Shown in pieces: positions 9,976 through 19,582 of a DNA stretch of 64,000 nucleotides. The notes below the pieces were generated by a model. That model had not been told where the DNA came from and ran no database searches. It saw nothing but the letters and a program-made list of their open reading frames with translations. The stretch spans positions 23,037-87,036 of the forward strand of contig NZ_CAOJCN010000022.1 in the NCBI RefSeq assembly GCF_948329515.1, in the 5' to 3' direction. The DNA is from Cohnella rhizoplanae (lineage in GTDB: Bacteria > Bacillota > Bacilli > Paenibacillales > Paenibacillaceae). The position numbers were made by a program, and so were the translations under genes. Numbering within the stretch: position 1 is the stretch's first letter; each line of letters opens with the position of its first letter.

Positions 9976-9990
9976 ATGTAAGCGTTGTCT
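9976..9990. promoter_or_regulatory. CcpA cre-like site upstream of the sugar permease operon
   Basis: ATGTAAGCGTTGTCT matches every position of the published cre consensus WTGNAANCGNWNNCW. It lies 32 bp upstream of the permease start codon, in the gap between the sensor kinase gene and the transporter genes. This suggests carbon catabolite control of sugar uptake. Confidence 0.6.
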
Positions 9991-10073
9991 GAGATTAGTG
10001 TATGACTCACTCGGTCCTCCCTGTTATGCGCAATTCCAGTAAAAGTGTTCGATTTTCCAACCCTCATCCTCAT

Positions 10074-11819
10074 TTAACTATGGAGGGACATCGGAAGCTC
10101 GACGCGCACGACGGTGCCGACGCCTTTCCGTCCGGCGATGCGCAGGCCATAAGGCTCGCCGAAATGGATGCGAATGCGTTCATGGACGTTCGCGAGGCCG
10201 ATGCCGGTGAAGGAATGCCGGGAAGGCTCGGCTGTCTGCTTGCGGTAGACGTTCCGGATATCGCCGGGGCTCATGCCTGCGCCATCGTCGCGGATGTACA
10301 GGCGCAGCCTCCCGTCATGCACGTTTCCCGTGACGACGACGCTGCCTCCTCCCTTCGGCGCAAGGCCATGGAACAACGCGTTTTCGACGAGGGGCTGCAG
10401 GGTCAGCTTCAATATTCGCTGCTGCAGCAGCTGCGGCTCGACTTCGATCCGGCAGCTGTATTTAGAGCCGTAACGAACTTGCTGGATGTGCATGTACATG
10501 CGAAGGCCTTCGATCTCCTCCTCCAGCGTGACGAACTCGCCCTGCTTGTCGAAGCTGAACGTCAGCAGGCCGACCAGCGAACGGATCGTCTGCCGGACAT
10601 CGTCGATCTTCCGCTGCTTGGCCATGCTGCTGATGCAAGCCAGCGTATTGTACAAAAAATGAGGCGCGATTTGACTGCGCAGCATCTTGAGCTCGTACTC
10701 CTTCTTTTGTTCCTCCGCGTGCCTCGTCTCGTGAAGCAGATGCTGGATACGCGCCAGCATCGCGTTGAAGCTTCTCGCAAGCCTACCGATCTCGTCGCTG
10801 CGATTCTCCGGCAGCTTGGAGACGACCTGGAAGTCATGCAGACGGTCCATCTTGTTCACGAGTCCGCGGATCGGCCTCGTCAGCGTACGCGACAGCATAT
10901 AGGCGCTGAATAGCAGTATAACGACCCAGAGCATGGTCGCATTGCGGTAATTGCCGTAGAGCGGCTGCAAATCCTTGTAGAAGCTGTCCTCCGGGATAAA
11001 AGCGATGAGCGACCAGCCCAGCCGGTTTTTCGCCGATTTTACGGCGATCAGTCTCTCTTCTTTTACGGTCATATTGTCCGCTCCGATCTTCAGGTCGGGC
11101 AGCTTCGCCGTAAACTCGGGAAGCAGCTCGGGCGGATAAGTCCACGGCATGACGGGGAGCAGCCGTTCTCCCGCTTCCATCCGGTTGATGACATTCCCGC
11201 TTGCGGTGACCAGCGTGAAGGATTGGTAGATCAGCGGAGAGATGCGGGATACGAGGAGATCGAGGCCCAGTTCGGCGATGATGACGCCCTGGACTTCATT
11301 GTTCCGGTCTTTGACCGGCATCATATAAGCGAGCGTCCGGCCCGACAGCGGCGAAATGTACGGTTCGCTCACCTGGATCGACCCGTAGTTGTCAAGCGCC
11401 TGGTCGTACAGCTCCCTCAGATGGGGATTTCCGATTATGTCGTAGTTCACCTGCGTATTAGACAAGACTTTGCCGTCGCTCCGCACGAAGTACAGCGTCC
11501 GGACGACGGAGCTGTTATAGTCGGCGAAGCTCTGCAGCGTGCGGACCGCCTCGGTCTCGCTGCCGGCCGCAAGCAGGTCCTGTCTCGTCGAGAGCAGCAG
11601 GAGAATGTTTTCGACGTTGTCCAGCGTGGCGTCGATGTATTGATTCGTCCTTGCCACGAGCAGCTCCGCATCCTTCGTGACCTGATCCTTGAGCAGCGTC
11701 TCCGCTTCGCTCAGGTTGCTCCATGCCAGGAGAAGAAAGAGAAGCAGCGTGACCAGGAATAAATAAAAAAACTGCTTCGTGGCGATCCCCATATGGTTAA
11801 ACCGGCCGATGAGCTTCAT
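10074..11819 (-). CDS. YesM-type sensor histidine kinase
   Basis: This 581-residue membrane kinase has a first transmembrane helix (about 17-34), an extracellular sensing domain of dCache-like size (about 35-290), a second helix (about 296-310), HAMP (about 311-365), a His_kinase domain with phosphoacceptor His387 (QIAPHFLYNTL), and an HATPase domain (DDGAGMSPGD). This architecture matches LytS/YesM kinases that sense extracellular oligosaccharides and partner with YesN-type regulators. Its start overlaps the stop of the regulator gene by four bases (ATGA). The adjacent sugar transporter is the likely target. Confidence 0.93.
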   Translation of the reverse strand: MKLIGRFNHMGIATKQFFYLFLVTLLLFLLLAWSNLSEAETLLKDQVTKDAELLVARTNQYIDATLDNVENILLLLSTRQDLLAAGSETEAVRTLQSFADYNSSVVRTLYFVRSDGKVLSNTQVNYDIIGNPHLRELYDQALDNYGSIQVSEPYISPLSGRTLAYMMPVKDRNNEVQGVIIAELGLDLLVSRISPLIYQSFTLVTASGNVINRMEAGERLLPVMPWTYPPELLPEFTAKLPDLKIGADNMTVKEERLIAVKSAKNRLGWSLIAFIPEDSFYKDLQPLYGNYRNATMLWVVILLFSAYMLSRTLTRPIRGLVNKMDRLHDFQVVSKLPENRSDEIGRLARSFNAMLARIQHLLHETRHAEEQKKEYELKMLRSQIAPHFLYNTLACISSMAKQRKIDDVRQTIRSLVGLLTFSFDKQGEFVTLEEEIEGLRMYMHIQQVRYGSKYSCRIEVEPQLLQQRILKLTLQPLVENALFHGLAPKGGGSVVVTGNVHDGRLRLYIRDDGAGMSPGDIRNVYRKQTAEPSRHSFTGIGLANVHERIRIHFGEPYGLRIAGRKGVGTVVRVELPMSLHS

Positions 11820-13441
11820 GTGCGGTTCTCCTTCTCGTTTCCGCTTCGTTCGGCTTGATAACCCAGCCGCTTCACGTCAGTAGGCGCCGCTCCCGCCCAG
11901 TTGCGGAACGTTGAAGTGAAGTAGCGATAGTTCGGAATCCCTACCGCCTCCGCGACTTCATAGACCTTCATGTTGGACTCCCGCAGCAGCTTCAGCGCTT
12001 TCTCCATCCGCAGCCGGAGCACGAGCTGATGCACCGACTCCCCGGTCTCTTCCTTGAACAGCCTGCCGAAGTACTCGGGCCGCAGGCCGATTCGCTGTGC
12101 GACGATCGGCAGCGACAGCGGTTCCTGCAAATGCGACTGAATCCATGCCCGCGCTTCGACGATCTCGCGGCGCGGTCCTGCTTCGGGGACGGCGCGTACG
12201 ATGCCGCTCCACCGTGCCTGAAGCTCGCGCCAGTCCGAAGCGCCGGCGAGTTCGACAAGCGGATCGGGACTGCCCGGACGCGAACGCGACAGCCAATCGG
12301 ATGTCCAGCCGGCGAGCCATCGTTTGAGGGCGGCGGGGCGAAAACGGCGTTCCGCGCACCACGGCGCGACGACGCCGTGCATCGTCCGCAAGAGACGATC
12401 GGCATCCATCCCGGCTTGGCCGAGCAAGCCGGACAGATGGCGGCGATGCTCGGTCGCAAGCTCAGAGAGCGGCCGAGGCGAGCCGATCGTAATGCCGGAC
12501 GGCAGCGACGGAGCCGCATCGTAAAAATCGGCTTCCTTCCACCAAGACGCGCTCTCCAGAAGCGCCAAGACATCCGCCCGGCTTTGGGCCAAGCCTCCCA
12601 CCGTCGCGGATAGCGCAAGGGCTTGCTTCCCGACAAGCGGCGTCTCTTTGCTCTCGGTCTCGGCCAGCAGCTCTCCTAATAGTCGTTCCAAGCGGGGGCT
12701 CGCATCGGCCGGCTCCTCGTCGGCTTCCGATAACCATACGGCGTATTCGCCGCCTCTCATCGGCCACCAAGCCTTGCAGGTCGGCGTACGCCGTTCGAAC
12801 TCGAGCAGCCCCTCCTGAACGGCGTCCTGCGCGATCCGGCCTTCGTCCTCCGGCGCCGTCATTCGCAGGAGGACGAACCGCAAGGGGAACTCATCTTCCG
12901 CAACCCCCAGCGACGCCCAGTCGTCGGCGGATAGCGCAGCCTGCGCCGACAGCCGCTCGCTGCCGCTCGCGATTCGTTGCTCCTTTAGCAGCGTTTCCAA
13001 TCGTTGTGACGCCTTGAGCTTTCGGGACAGCCTCTCTTTGTCGAGATGCCCCCGTTCGCGCAGCAGCTTCTCCCTGGCTTTGCGCAGCGCCCGCTTCAGC
13101 TCTTCTTCGTCCAGCGATACCTTCAGGATATAATCCGACGCCCCGAGCGCGATCGCTTCCCTCGCATATCCGAAATCGCTGTGGCAGGTCAGCAGGATAA
13201 TTTGCGCGACCGGATGGTTTTTGCGCAGCTCGCGGATGAAGGTCAAGCCGTCCATGATCGGCATCGTAATATCGGTTACGACTATGTCCGGCGAATGTTT
13301 ATCGCACAGGGCCAGCGCCTCCTCGCCGTTCTCCGCCTCGCCGATGAGAATCGCGTCGCAGGCTTCCCACGGGAACGCGCGCAGTTCCTCCCGGATCGGA
13401 TATTCGTCGTCGACGATCAACACGCCAATCGGCTTACTCAT
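11816..13441 (-). CDS. YesN-type response regulator with AraC DNA-binding domain
   Basis: This 541-residue protein has an N-terminal receiver domain (acidic pair Asp11/Asp12, phosphoacceptor Asp57 in VVTDITMP, Lys in LKVSLDEEE), a long middle region of unknown fold, and a C-terminal double helix-turn-helix of the AraC family (about 430-535, GLRPEYFGRLFKEETGESV). It is the cognate partner of the overlapping sensor kinase gene and probably activates the downstream sugar ABC operon. Confidence 0.93.
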   Translation of the reverse strand: MSKPIGVLIVDDEYPIREELRAFPWEACDAILIGEAENGEEALALCDKHSPDIVVTDITMPIMDGLTFIRELRKNHPVAQIILLTCHSDFGYAREAIALGASDYILKVSLDEEELKRALRKAREKLLRERGHLDKERLSRKLKASQRLETLLKEQRIASGSERLSAQAALSADDWASLGVAEDEFPLRFVLLRMTAPEDEGRIAQDAVQEGLLEFERRTPTCKAWWPMRGGEYAVWLSEADEEPADASPRLERLLGELLAETESKETPLVGKQALALSATVGGLAQSRADVLALLESASWWKEADFYDAAPSLPSGITIGSPRPLSELATEHRRHLSGLLGQAGMDADRLLRTMHGVVAPWCAERRFRPAALKRWLAGWTSDWLSRSRPGSPDPLVELAGASDWRELQARWSGIVRAVPEAGPRREIVEARAWIQSHLQEPLSLPIVAQRIGLRPEYFGRLFKEETGESVHQLVLRLRMEKALKLLRESNMKVYEVAEAVGIPNYRYFTSTFRNWAGAAPTDVKRLGYQAERSGNEKENRT

Positions 13442-13528
13442 CCTAACGCCCCCTTTTTACCATTGTCCGGTTTCAACGATAAAAAGTATGTCGAGTCGCC
13501 TACCCGCTCTAATGTTTTTATTTTATGT

Positions 13529-15784
13529 TCATGCTCCGCCGTAAACCCGAATTTCTACGACCTCCGCCGACTCGCTTCCGTTCGTTGCTTCGATAACCAG
13601 CCGGAGCGCCTCTACCTGCACCTGCTTTGCGAACGTATGCGTTCGGGTCCGCTTGCGGTTGTCCGCTACGCGCGCGAGTATGAACCATTCGCCGCCCCGC
13701 TTGGCTTCGAGCCGGTAATCCTTGACGAGCTCCGGGACGACCTCGAATGGCGTCCGATGGTGATGCAGATTGACGAGGTCTTCGTTCACATCGTCGTTAA
13801 AAACCACCTGGACTGAGGCGACCGCAACCGGCGTATCCCAGACGAGCTCCGCCCATTCCTCGCGGCCGGCAGCCATGGGCTCCGACACCCACGTATGCGG
13901 TCCGCCATAGGGTCGGCGATAGCCGTCCGTCAGCTTCACCGCTGCATACGCATCTGTCGCGGACGCTACGCGGAAGCATAGCGGCTGCCGCGCCTTTCCG
14001 TCCATGCTCCATTGAGACACCGGTTGCGGAGGCTGACGGTCGCCGAGCTTCGGATCGACGATCGGCGTGCCGCCTTTGTAGAAGGCGAGAACGCCGGAGC
14101 AAGGTTTATCCGCCTGATAGACGGTGACGGCGTCGTTGGCCTTGAGGATGAGGAATGCATTTTGCGCGGTCTCGGGCCGCCAGGCGATATCGAAGTTTAT
14201 CCATTGCCGCTCGCCCGCCTCAGCTTTCACGGAAGCCGTGGCTACCCGAGCCTGCGGTACATAATTTTCCGGCCTGCCGGTCGACCACAGTTCGACGGTG
14301 AGCTCGGCATCGCGGGCCACATCCGCAAGCCACCCTACGCCTGCGAGCTCGGGTTCGACGGGGAACAGGACGGCGACATCGCGCGCAAGAGGGACCGGAA
14401 TGGCCGGCGATTCGACGGAGATGACCGTACGGGTGCTGGATGCCGCAATCGCCGCCCGCCTCGCCAAGTCCCTATCGTCCTCGTTGGCGATGCCTAGTAT
14501 CGAGGCATCCTGTCGCAGCATCGTCTGCTGCAGCTCCTCGAGATGGCTGCGGTGCAGCTCCCGCGGCGTTACGCCCTTGGCGGCGCATAGCGAGGCGCCC
14601 GTCCCCGCGGCTTCCCCCATGATGGCGCAGGTCGCCATCACGCGGGTGGTCCCGAAGGCAACATGGGTGGCGCTGATATTGCGCCCGGCCATCAGCATGT
14701 TCTTGACATTGGCCGAATACAGCGAGCGGAACGGAATGGAATACAAGCCATCGGCGAAATAGTGCTTCGAGCCCTTCTCGGACGAATACATCCCTTGAGG
14801 CGGATGAAGATCGATGGACCAGCCGCCGAATCCTACCTGATCGGCAAAGGTCGTCTGTCCGAGGATGTCGTTCTGATTGAGCATATAGTCGCCGATGAAC
14901 CGGCGGTACTCCCGCTTGCCGGGCAATGAGCCGACCCATTCCAGGGTTAGCCGCTCTGCGTCGAACTTGCCGGAGTTCTTGATGTAATCCCATATGCCGT
15001 AGATCGCCGCCTGCAGTTCATCGCGAATGTTTTCATTCCTGTCCACGATATCCATCTCGCCGCCCCATTCGATCCACCAATAGCGGCAGCCGTTGTCGCC
15101 GGTGGAGATGACCCGCTTAAGCGGAATGGTCGTTTGGGCGATATCGCGGGCAAAGCTAGGCGGCACGTATTTCACAGGATGTCCGGCATCCTTGGTGTAG
15201 AACAGCAGCGTGCTGCCGAGCGTGATATCATCCGCCTCCTCCGGCGCCCACGCTTCCTGATACTCGCTAGCCGCTTCGCGGCCGATCCGGTAACGCGCTC
15301 CTGCCAGATACCCCACGAGCCCATCCCCCGTGCAGTCGATAAACGCCTTGCTCTCGAAGCGGATACGCCGCTCCGATCCCATCATCCATCCCGTGACCGA
15401 ACGGATAACCCGCTCCTCCGCGGGTCCGTCGGCTTCCACCTCGTGTACGTCGGTATTCAGGAACAGCTGGATATTCGGCTCCGCCCGCACCGCCTCGAGC
15501 ACAACCAAATCCCAGTAATACGGATTTCCATCGGGGTTGCGGAACTGGTTCTCCAAGAACATCTCGCCCATGATACCCGTCTCCCGGGCATAGCGATTGG
15601 TGCCATGGGCCGTTGCGCCGCATACCCATACCCGCACTTCGCTGCTCGAGTTGCCGCCCAGCATAGGACGGTTCTGGACCAGCGCCACCGTACTGCCCAG
15701 CCGCGCTGCCGCTATCGCCGCATTGACGCCTGCCAGCCCGCCGCCGATGACGGTGATGTCCGTATTCACTTGCTCCTGTCTCAT
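13529..15784 (-). CDS. FAD-dependent oxidoreductase with C-terminal accessory domain
   Basis: This 751-residue protein begins with a Rossmann dinucleotide fold (VIGGGLAGVNAA at residues 13-24) and continues as an FAD_oxidored-type enzyme, including RPMLGGNSSSEVR and a late NMLMAGRNISATHVAFG block typical of the family. After about residue 470 come beta-rich regions resembling a carbohydrate-binding or discoidin module (TDGYRRPYGGPHTWVSE). Such enzymes often sit in polysaccharide loci, where they may oxidise a sugar derivative; the substrate is unknown. GGAGG precedes the ATG. The gene is 87 bp ahead of the response regulator gene and diverges from the AraC gene. Confidence 0.8.
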   Translation of the reverse strand: MRQEQVNTDITVIGGGLAGVNAAIAAARLGSTVALVQNRPMLGGNSSSEVRVWVCGATAHGTNRYARETGIMGEMFLENQFRNPDGNPYYWDLVVLEAVRAEPNIQLFLNTDVHEVEADGPAEERVIRSVTGWMMGSERRIRFESKAFIDCTGDGLVGYLAGARYRIGREAASEYQEAWAPEEADDITLGSTLLFYTKDAGHPVKYVPPSFARDIAQTTIPLKRVISTGDNGCRYWWIEWGGEMDIVDRNENIRDELQAAIYGIWDYIKNSGKFDAERLTLEWVGSLPGKREYRRFIGDYMLNQNDILGQTTFADQVGFGGWSIDLHPPQGMYSSEKGSKHYFADGLYSIPFRSLYSANVKNMLMAGRNISATHVAFGTTRVMATCAIMGEAAGTGASLCAAKGVTPRELHRSHLEELQQTMLRQDASILGIANEDDRDLARRAAIAASSTRTVISVESPAIPVPLARDVAVLFPVEPELAGVGWLADVARDAELTVELWSTGRPENYVPQARVATASVKAEAGERQWINFDIAWRPETAQNAFLILKANDAVTVYQADKPCSGVLAFYKGGTPIVDPKLGDRQPPQPVSQWSMDGKARQPLCFRVASATDAYAAVKLTDGYRRPYGGPHTWVSEPMAAGREEWAELVWDTPVAVASVQVVFNDDVNEDLVNLHHHRTPFEVVPELVKDYRLEAKRGGEWFILARVADNRKRTRTHTFAKQVQVEALRLVIEATNGSESAEVVEIRVYGGA

Positions 15785-15944
15785 ATCCGAACCTCCAATA
15801 AGGTAATCCTCGATTTCATCGGCTTCATTATAAGCCGCTCCTCTTTATCACGAACATGCAGTCATTCAACCTATACATATCCTTAATTTCATACGACAAT
15901 GAAAAGAAGAGCGATTTATCCGCTGCCTATCGAGGGGGAAGGGC

Positions 15945-16763
15945 ATGAGAACACTTTTCAAAGAGGATCTTCGTCCATGGCTGGTAAGTCACCGGTATTG
16001 GCACGAGAAGAAGGCGTTTTTGCTGCGAGAGGATACGTATCCGCATTGGACCGTTTTTGCGGTAGAGGACGGGCTGTTCTCGTTCGAGATCAACGGCGCG
16101 AAGGGTACGGCAGGCAGGGGCGATCTGGTGCTGTGTCCGCCGAGCGTCCCGTTCATACGCGAGGCCATCGCTCCGGTGTCCTTTCATTTCATTCTGTTCG
16201 ATTGGTCCGACGATACGGGAGACGTGTTGTCCGGGGAATTGCCGATGCTTGAAACCCTGCTGTCCATCAAGGATTCCGGCCGTCTGTCTTCCACCTATCT
16301 GCGGTTGCGTAAATGGAATGGTGCCGAACATGCACTCGCTGTACGCAGCAAGAGGCATTTGCTCGCCGATCTGTGGCTGATGTACTTGGAGGAGGCTGAT
16401 GGCGGGGTTAAGCTGCCAGCCGAATCTGATGAACGGAGCAGCATGATGTTGCAAGCGAAACGCATCATTCGCGAGAATGCCTTTGCGGCAAGCAGCTTTA
16501 ACTTGAAAATGTTAGCTGCCCGTTTCGGTCTCTCGCAGGTCCAATTCACGCGCTCTTTCCGCCGAGCGACAGGCCACTTGCCCCGCGAATATCTCATCTC
16601 CGTGCGGCTGCACAAAGTGCAATCGCTGCTTCTGGAAAGCGAACTGACGCTGGGGCAGATCGCTGAGGCATGCGGCTACGAGAACGAATTCTATCTGAGC
16701 CGCATTTTCACGAAACGGCTCGGCGTCAGCCCGTCGCGATTCCGTAGATTGAATAGGCTGTAG
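15945..16763 (+). CDS. AraC family transcriptional regulator
   Basis: This 272-residue protein has an N-terminal cupin-like sensing domain and a C-terminal AraC double helix-turn-helix (about 170-268; FGLSQVQFTRSFRRATG and ACGYENEFYLSRIFTKRLGVSPSRFR). A strong ribosome site (GAGGGGGAAGGGC) precedes the ATG. It is divergent from the FAD oxidoreductase gene, sharing a 160-bp intergenic region, so that oxidoreductase and the sugar locus behind it are plausible targets. Confidence 0.9.
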   Translation: MRTLFKEDLRPWLVSHRYWHEKKAFLLREDTYPHWTVFAVEDGLFSFEINGAKGTAGRGDLVLCPPSVPFIREAIAPVSFHFILFDWSDDTGDVLSGELPMLETLLSIKDSGRLSSTYLRLRKWNGAEHALAVRSKRHLLADLWLMYLEEADGGVKLPAESDERSSMMLQAKRIIRENAFAASSFNLKMLAARFGLSQVQFTRSFRRATGHLPREYLISVRLHKVQSLLLESELTLGQIAEACGYENEFYLSRIFTKRLGVSPSRFRRLNRL

Positions 16764-16802
16764 GCAAGGATGAGCAAAACCCATTCAGCGTGTCACGCAC
16801 CG

Positions 16803-16855
16803 GATTCCATAAACAAAAAAGCCGCGATTATGGCGGCTTTTTTGTTTATGGAATC
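16803..16855. terminator. Bidirectional terminator between convergent genes
   Basis: A perfect 23-bp inverted repeat (16803-16825 and 16833-16855) carries A6 and T6 runs flanking a GCCGC/GCGGC core. It can terminate both the plus-strand AraC gene and the minus-strand anti-sigma operon. Confidence 0.9.
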
Positions 16856-16910
16856 TTATTTAAATTAAAGTATGGGATCAGGGTCAGCCCTATATAACGG
16901 CAAGCGGCTT

Positions 16911-18572
16911 CTAATCATCTGGAAATTTCGGCAAGTCGATACGCAATTCCTTGTGGGGATCGTCCGTCGAATAGAAGTAAATGTAGATATCCGCCTCCGT
17001 ACCCGCGAAGTCTTTATACATATCGATCATCCGGTTGTTGCCGTCTCCATTAAAGTTGGCCGTCACCGGTCGGCCGGGCCGACTTCGCTTGCCATCCTTC
17101 ATATAAGTTTGATTGACGCCGCCGAAGCGCGGATCGTCGCTGCCGCTTTCAATGTAGAGATTGCCGTTTTCCTTGTAGTACGTCCAGTTGACCGCGTATC
17201 CGCCCAATTGAGTAGTGATCGTCTTCTTCTCGCTGCTGATCCCTGCCAGATGAATCGGATTCTTGTCGAGCCGCTCGGTCACTTCGTACTTCATATAAAG
17301 CGCAATAGGGGTCTGCTCAGATAGTACGAGACCGGGCTGCCGCTCAAACCGGAGCGTAAAGCCGTAGTTGTCGCCCTGTTTTTGGTCAGGAAAACCTCCT
17401 TTAAGTTGCGTCCCGTTCACATTCAAATTAAATTGCTTGAAGCTCAGCGACTTGTATTTCTCGTGCGTACCCGTAATGCGAATCTGGGTAGGCGTTATCG
17501 TCATCTCCTTGAGCACGATCGGCCCGGCCGCCGTTTCCACGATTTGATCGATCGGGCGTGTTGATGTGCCGTCTAGCATCCGTTCCTTGTCGAGCTGCAG
17601 GTTTAAGCTCCAGCTTCCGTCGATTCCGGCCGATTTTCTCGTGTAGTTCAGCTTATACTTAACGGCCGCGGTTTTCAGGTCGGCTGTGTTAAAATACTGC
17701 AACCCGGTATATTCTCCCTGGTCTCCCGGTTTGCCGAATGCGCCGGTTACCGGTTCCTTGACTTGCGCCGCTCCATCGTATACGCCGATGCTGGGATAAG
17801 ACCAGCTCTGCGCCTCCTTGTCGCTGAAAAACACAGAAGTGGACAGTAGCGTCTTGTCCCCTTGCGTAAAAGGCAACACGACAAGTCGGTCGATTCCATC
17901 CTGCCCGATCTCGATCGTCTGCTTCCGGTTATACTCCGCATCGATGGAAATATCGCGCTGCGCAGCGGAGAAGATAAGCAGGTTCTCGGCCGAAAGCTTC
18001 ACGTCCGCTCGCAGGCTGTCCGGCGTCCAGTCTGTAGAGAATTCTCCTTGCCACCTCTTTTCTTCCGGATTCCATCTGAAGAACGGATCACCCTCGATCA
18101 CGTTGCCTTTGCTGTCTGACAGCTTCATGTCGGAAAATCGCGGGTAACTGAGCGGATCGGCGTGATGCAGGTTCAGACTGAACAGCAGCACCGTCCGGTT
18201 ATCGTCGACAACGGCGGTGTCGAGGGTGAGCTTAGCGTCGCCGAAGGAGATCGTTTTTCCGATATGCTGTCCGAGCCCCTGCTCCAAGGCCGAGCGGACG
18301 CCCGAACGGTATGTAATATAATCCCATTTGTTCGACAGTGCAGCAAAAGCCGGAGTTGCCGCTAGCAGCACCGCCGCAGTCGCTAGCACCACCGTCCGGG
18401 ATGCTCGTCTCCGGGGAGAAGGGGGCACCGGAAGCACTGAAGTCATCTCGGAAGTATTGGAACGTGATTGCTCGATACGCTCCCACATCGCGTCAAAATC
18501 CGGTTCCTTCAGTGGTGCATCATCGCTTAGATACCGAGTAAAGATTCGTTCTATCCGATCGGTTTGTCTCAT
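16911..18572 (-). CDS. DUF4179 membrane protein, probable anti-sigma factor
   Basis: This 553-residue protein has a short cytoplasmic N-terminus containing FDAMWERIEQS, one transmembrane helix (about 59-78), and a large extracytoplasmic beta-rich part beginning with the DUF4179 segment (NKWDYITYRSGVRSALEQG). DUF4179 proteins are commonly encoded directly after ECF sigma factors and act as their membrane-bound anti-sigma factors. Here the start lies inside the 3' end of the sigma gene (53-bp overlap), which couples their translation. Confidence 0.8.
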   Translation of the reverse strand: MRQTDRIERIFTRYLSDDAPLKEPDFDAMWERIEQSRSNTSEMTSVLPVPPSPRRRASRTVVLATAAVLLAATPAFAALSNKWDYITYRSGVRSALEQGLGQHIGKTISFGDAKLTLDTAVVDDNRTVLLFSLNLHHADPLSYPRFSDMKLSDSKGNVIEGDPFFRWNPEEKRWQGEFSTDWTPDSLRADVKLSAENLLIFSAAQRDISIDAEYNRKQTIEIGQDGIDRLVVLPFTQGDKTLLSTSVFFSDKEAQSWSYPSIGVYDGAAQVKEPVTGAFGKPGDQGEYTGLQYFNTADLKTAAVKYKLNYTRKSAGIDGSWSLNLQLDKERMLDGTSTRPIDQIVETAAGPIVLKEMTITPTQIRITGTHEKYKSLSFKQFNLNVNGTQLKGGFPDQKQGDNYGFTLRFERQPGLVLSEQTPIALYMKYEVTERLDKNPIHLAGISSEKKTITTQLGGYAVNWTYYKENGNLYIESGSDDPRFGGVNQTYMKDGKRSRPGRPVTANFNGDGNNRMIDMYKDFAGTEADIYIYFYSTDDPHKELRIDLPKFPDD

Positions 18573-19083
18573 ATTCGCCGCTCCTCTCTTTCGCTACGTC
18601 GCCGTTTTGCAATTCTTTTCTCATCAGCTTCAAGCATTTGTTCAATCGTGATTTGACCGTTCCTACGGGAACGCCAAGAATGTCCGCAATTTCAGTCAAG
18701 GTGAATTCGTTTATATAACGAAGCGCCGCCGCCGCGCGCAGCTTGCTCGGCAACCGCTGCAAAAGCCGCAGCACGTCCTGTGTCGACTCCTGCTCCACCG
18801 CAACCGTCTCAGCCGCCTTGTCCACCATGCTCACGCTAAGAAGCTGCAGTCTGTTCTCTCGGCGTGTCCGCCGCTCGCTTTGCTTGATATAATTCAGACA
18901 GCAGTTCACGGTCACCCGAATGATCCACGTCCGCAGAAAATCCACCCGACGCCAATCATGCCGGAAGACGGAGACAAACACGTCTTGGCATGCATCCTCC
19001 GCATCCGCCGCATGGTTAAGCATAAAATAGCAGGTCCGATACACCTCTTTCCGGTACATTTCAAAAAGCTCTCGTTCATGCAT
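18520..19083 (-). CDS. ECF-type RNA polymerase sigma factor
   Basis: This 187-residue sigma-70 family protein has region 2 (DAEDACQDVFVSVFRHD and RTWIIRVTVNCCLNYI) and region 4 helix-turn-helix (FTLTEIADILGVPVGTVKSR), with no regions 1 or 3. It probably directs transcription of its own operon and a regulon elsewhere. The C-terminal 17 codons overlap the DUF4179 gene, its likely antagonist. Confidence 0.93.
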   Translation of the reverse strand: MHERELFEMYRKEVYRTCYFMLNHAADAEDACQDVFVSVFRHDWRRVDFLRTWIIRVTVNCCLNYIKQSERRTRRENRLQLLSVSMVDKAAETVAVEQESTQDVLRLLQRLPSKLRAAAALRYINEFTLTEIADILGVPVGTVKSRLNKCLKLMRKELQNGDVAKERSGEYETNRSDRTNLYSVSKR

Positions 19084-19215
19084 TCTTTATCCCCCCTTTT
19101 TAACTCGCCTATATATTGAACAACGCTTAAGGACAAAAGGTTCGCTTCCTGCGCGGCGTAAAGAATCATCAGTAATAGACTAGCACGCTTTTGGACCGGC
19201 AGCTCGAACTCAGAC

Positions 19216-19261
19216 AAATCAAAAAAACGAGGTTTGCTATTCTTCCGAATAGCAAACCTCG
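19216..19261 (-). terminator. Terminator of the TetR-controlled redox operon
   Basis: A perfect 15-bp stem (19228-19242 with 19247-19261, loop TTCC) is followed on the minus strand by T7 and further T residues (19216-19227). It lies 25 bp after the tautomerase stop codon. Confidence 0.92.
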
Positions 19262-19285
19262 CCTCATTTACCTGCTAGAATTCAA

Positions 19286-19534
19286 TCAGCCTTCTGCGTC
19301 TGCCTTTTGCGCAGCCAGCTTCTGTCGATACGCCAGTGCCGGAAGTCCGCCCCAGCCCCAGTTGTCGGTGTCGACTTCTTCGATAACGACGAACGTCGAT
19401 TCCAGCGGTTTATTCAGCACGTTAAGCAGCAACTCGCTTACGCCTTTAATGAGAGCGGCTTTCTCTTCGGCCGTCACCGCATCGCGATCGGGCGTCGTTC
19501 CCTCTCGCGTGACCTGAATGTTTACGATCGGCAT
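19286..19534 (-). CDS. Tautomerase family protein (4-oxalocrotonate tautomerase-like)
   Basis: This 82-residue protein begins MPIVNIQ, so removal of Met exposes the catalytic Pro1 of the tautomerase superfamily. The body (EEKAALIKGVSELL, STFVVIEEVDTDNWGWGG) fits the 4-OT-like fold, which works as an oligomer on enol or unsaturated acid substrates. It is the last gene of the TetR-controlled operon with NIPSNAP, quinone reductase and SDR genes, suggesting a role in handling reactive carbonyl or quinone compounds. Confidence 0.85.
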   Translation of the reverse strand: MPIVNIQVTREGTTPDRDAVTAEEKAALIKGVSELLLNVLNKPLESTFVVIEEVDTDNWGWGGLPALAYRQKLAAQKADAEG

Positions 19535-19582
19535 AAATGATCTTCTCCATTCGTGTTTAATTTCCGCGCTACGCCGATATGT

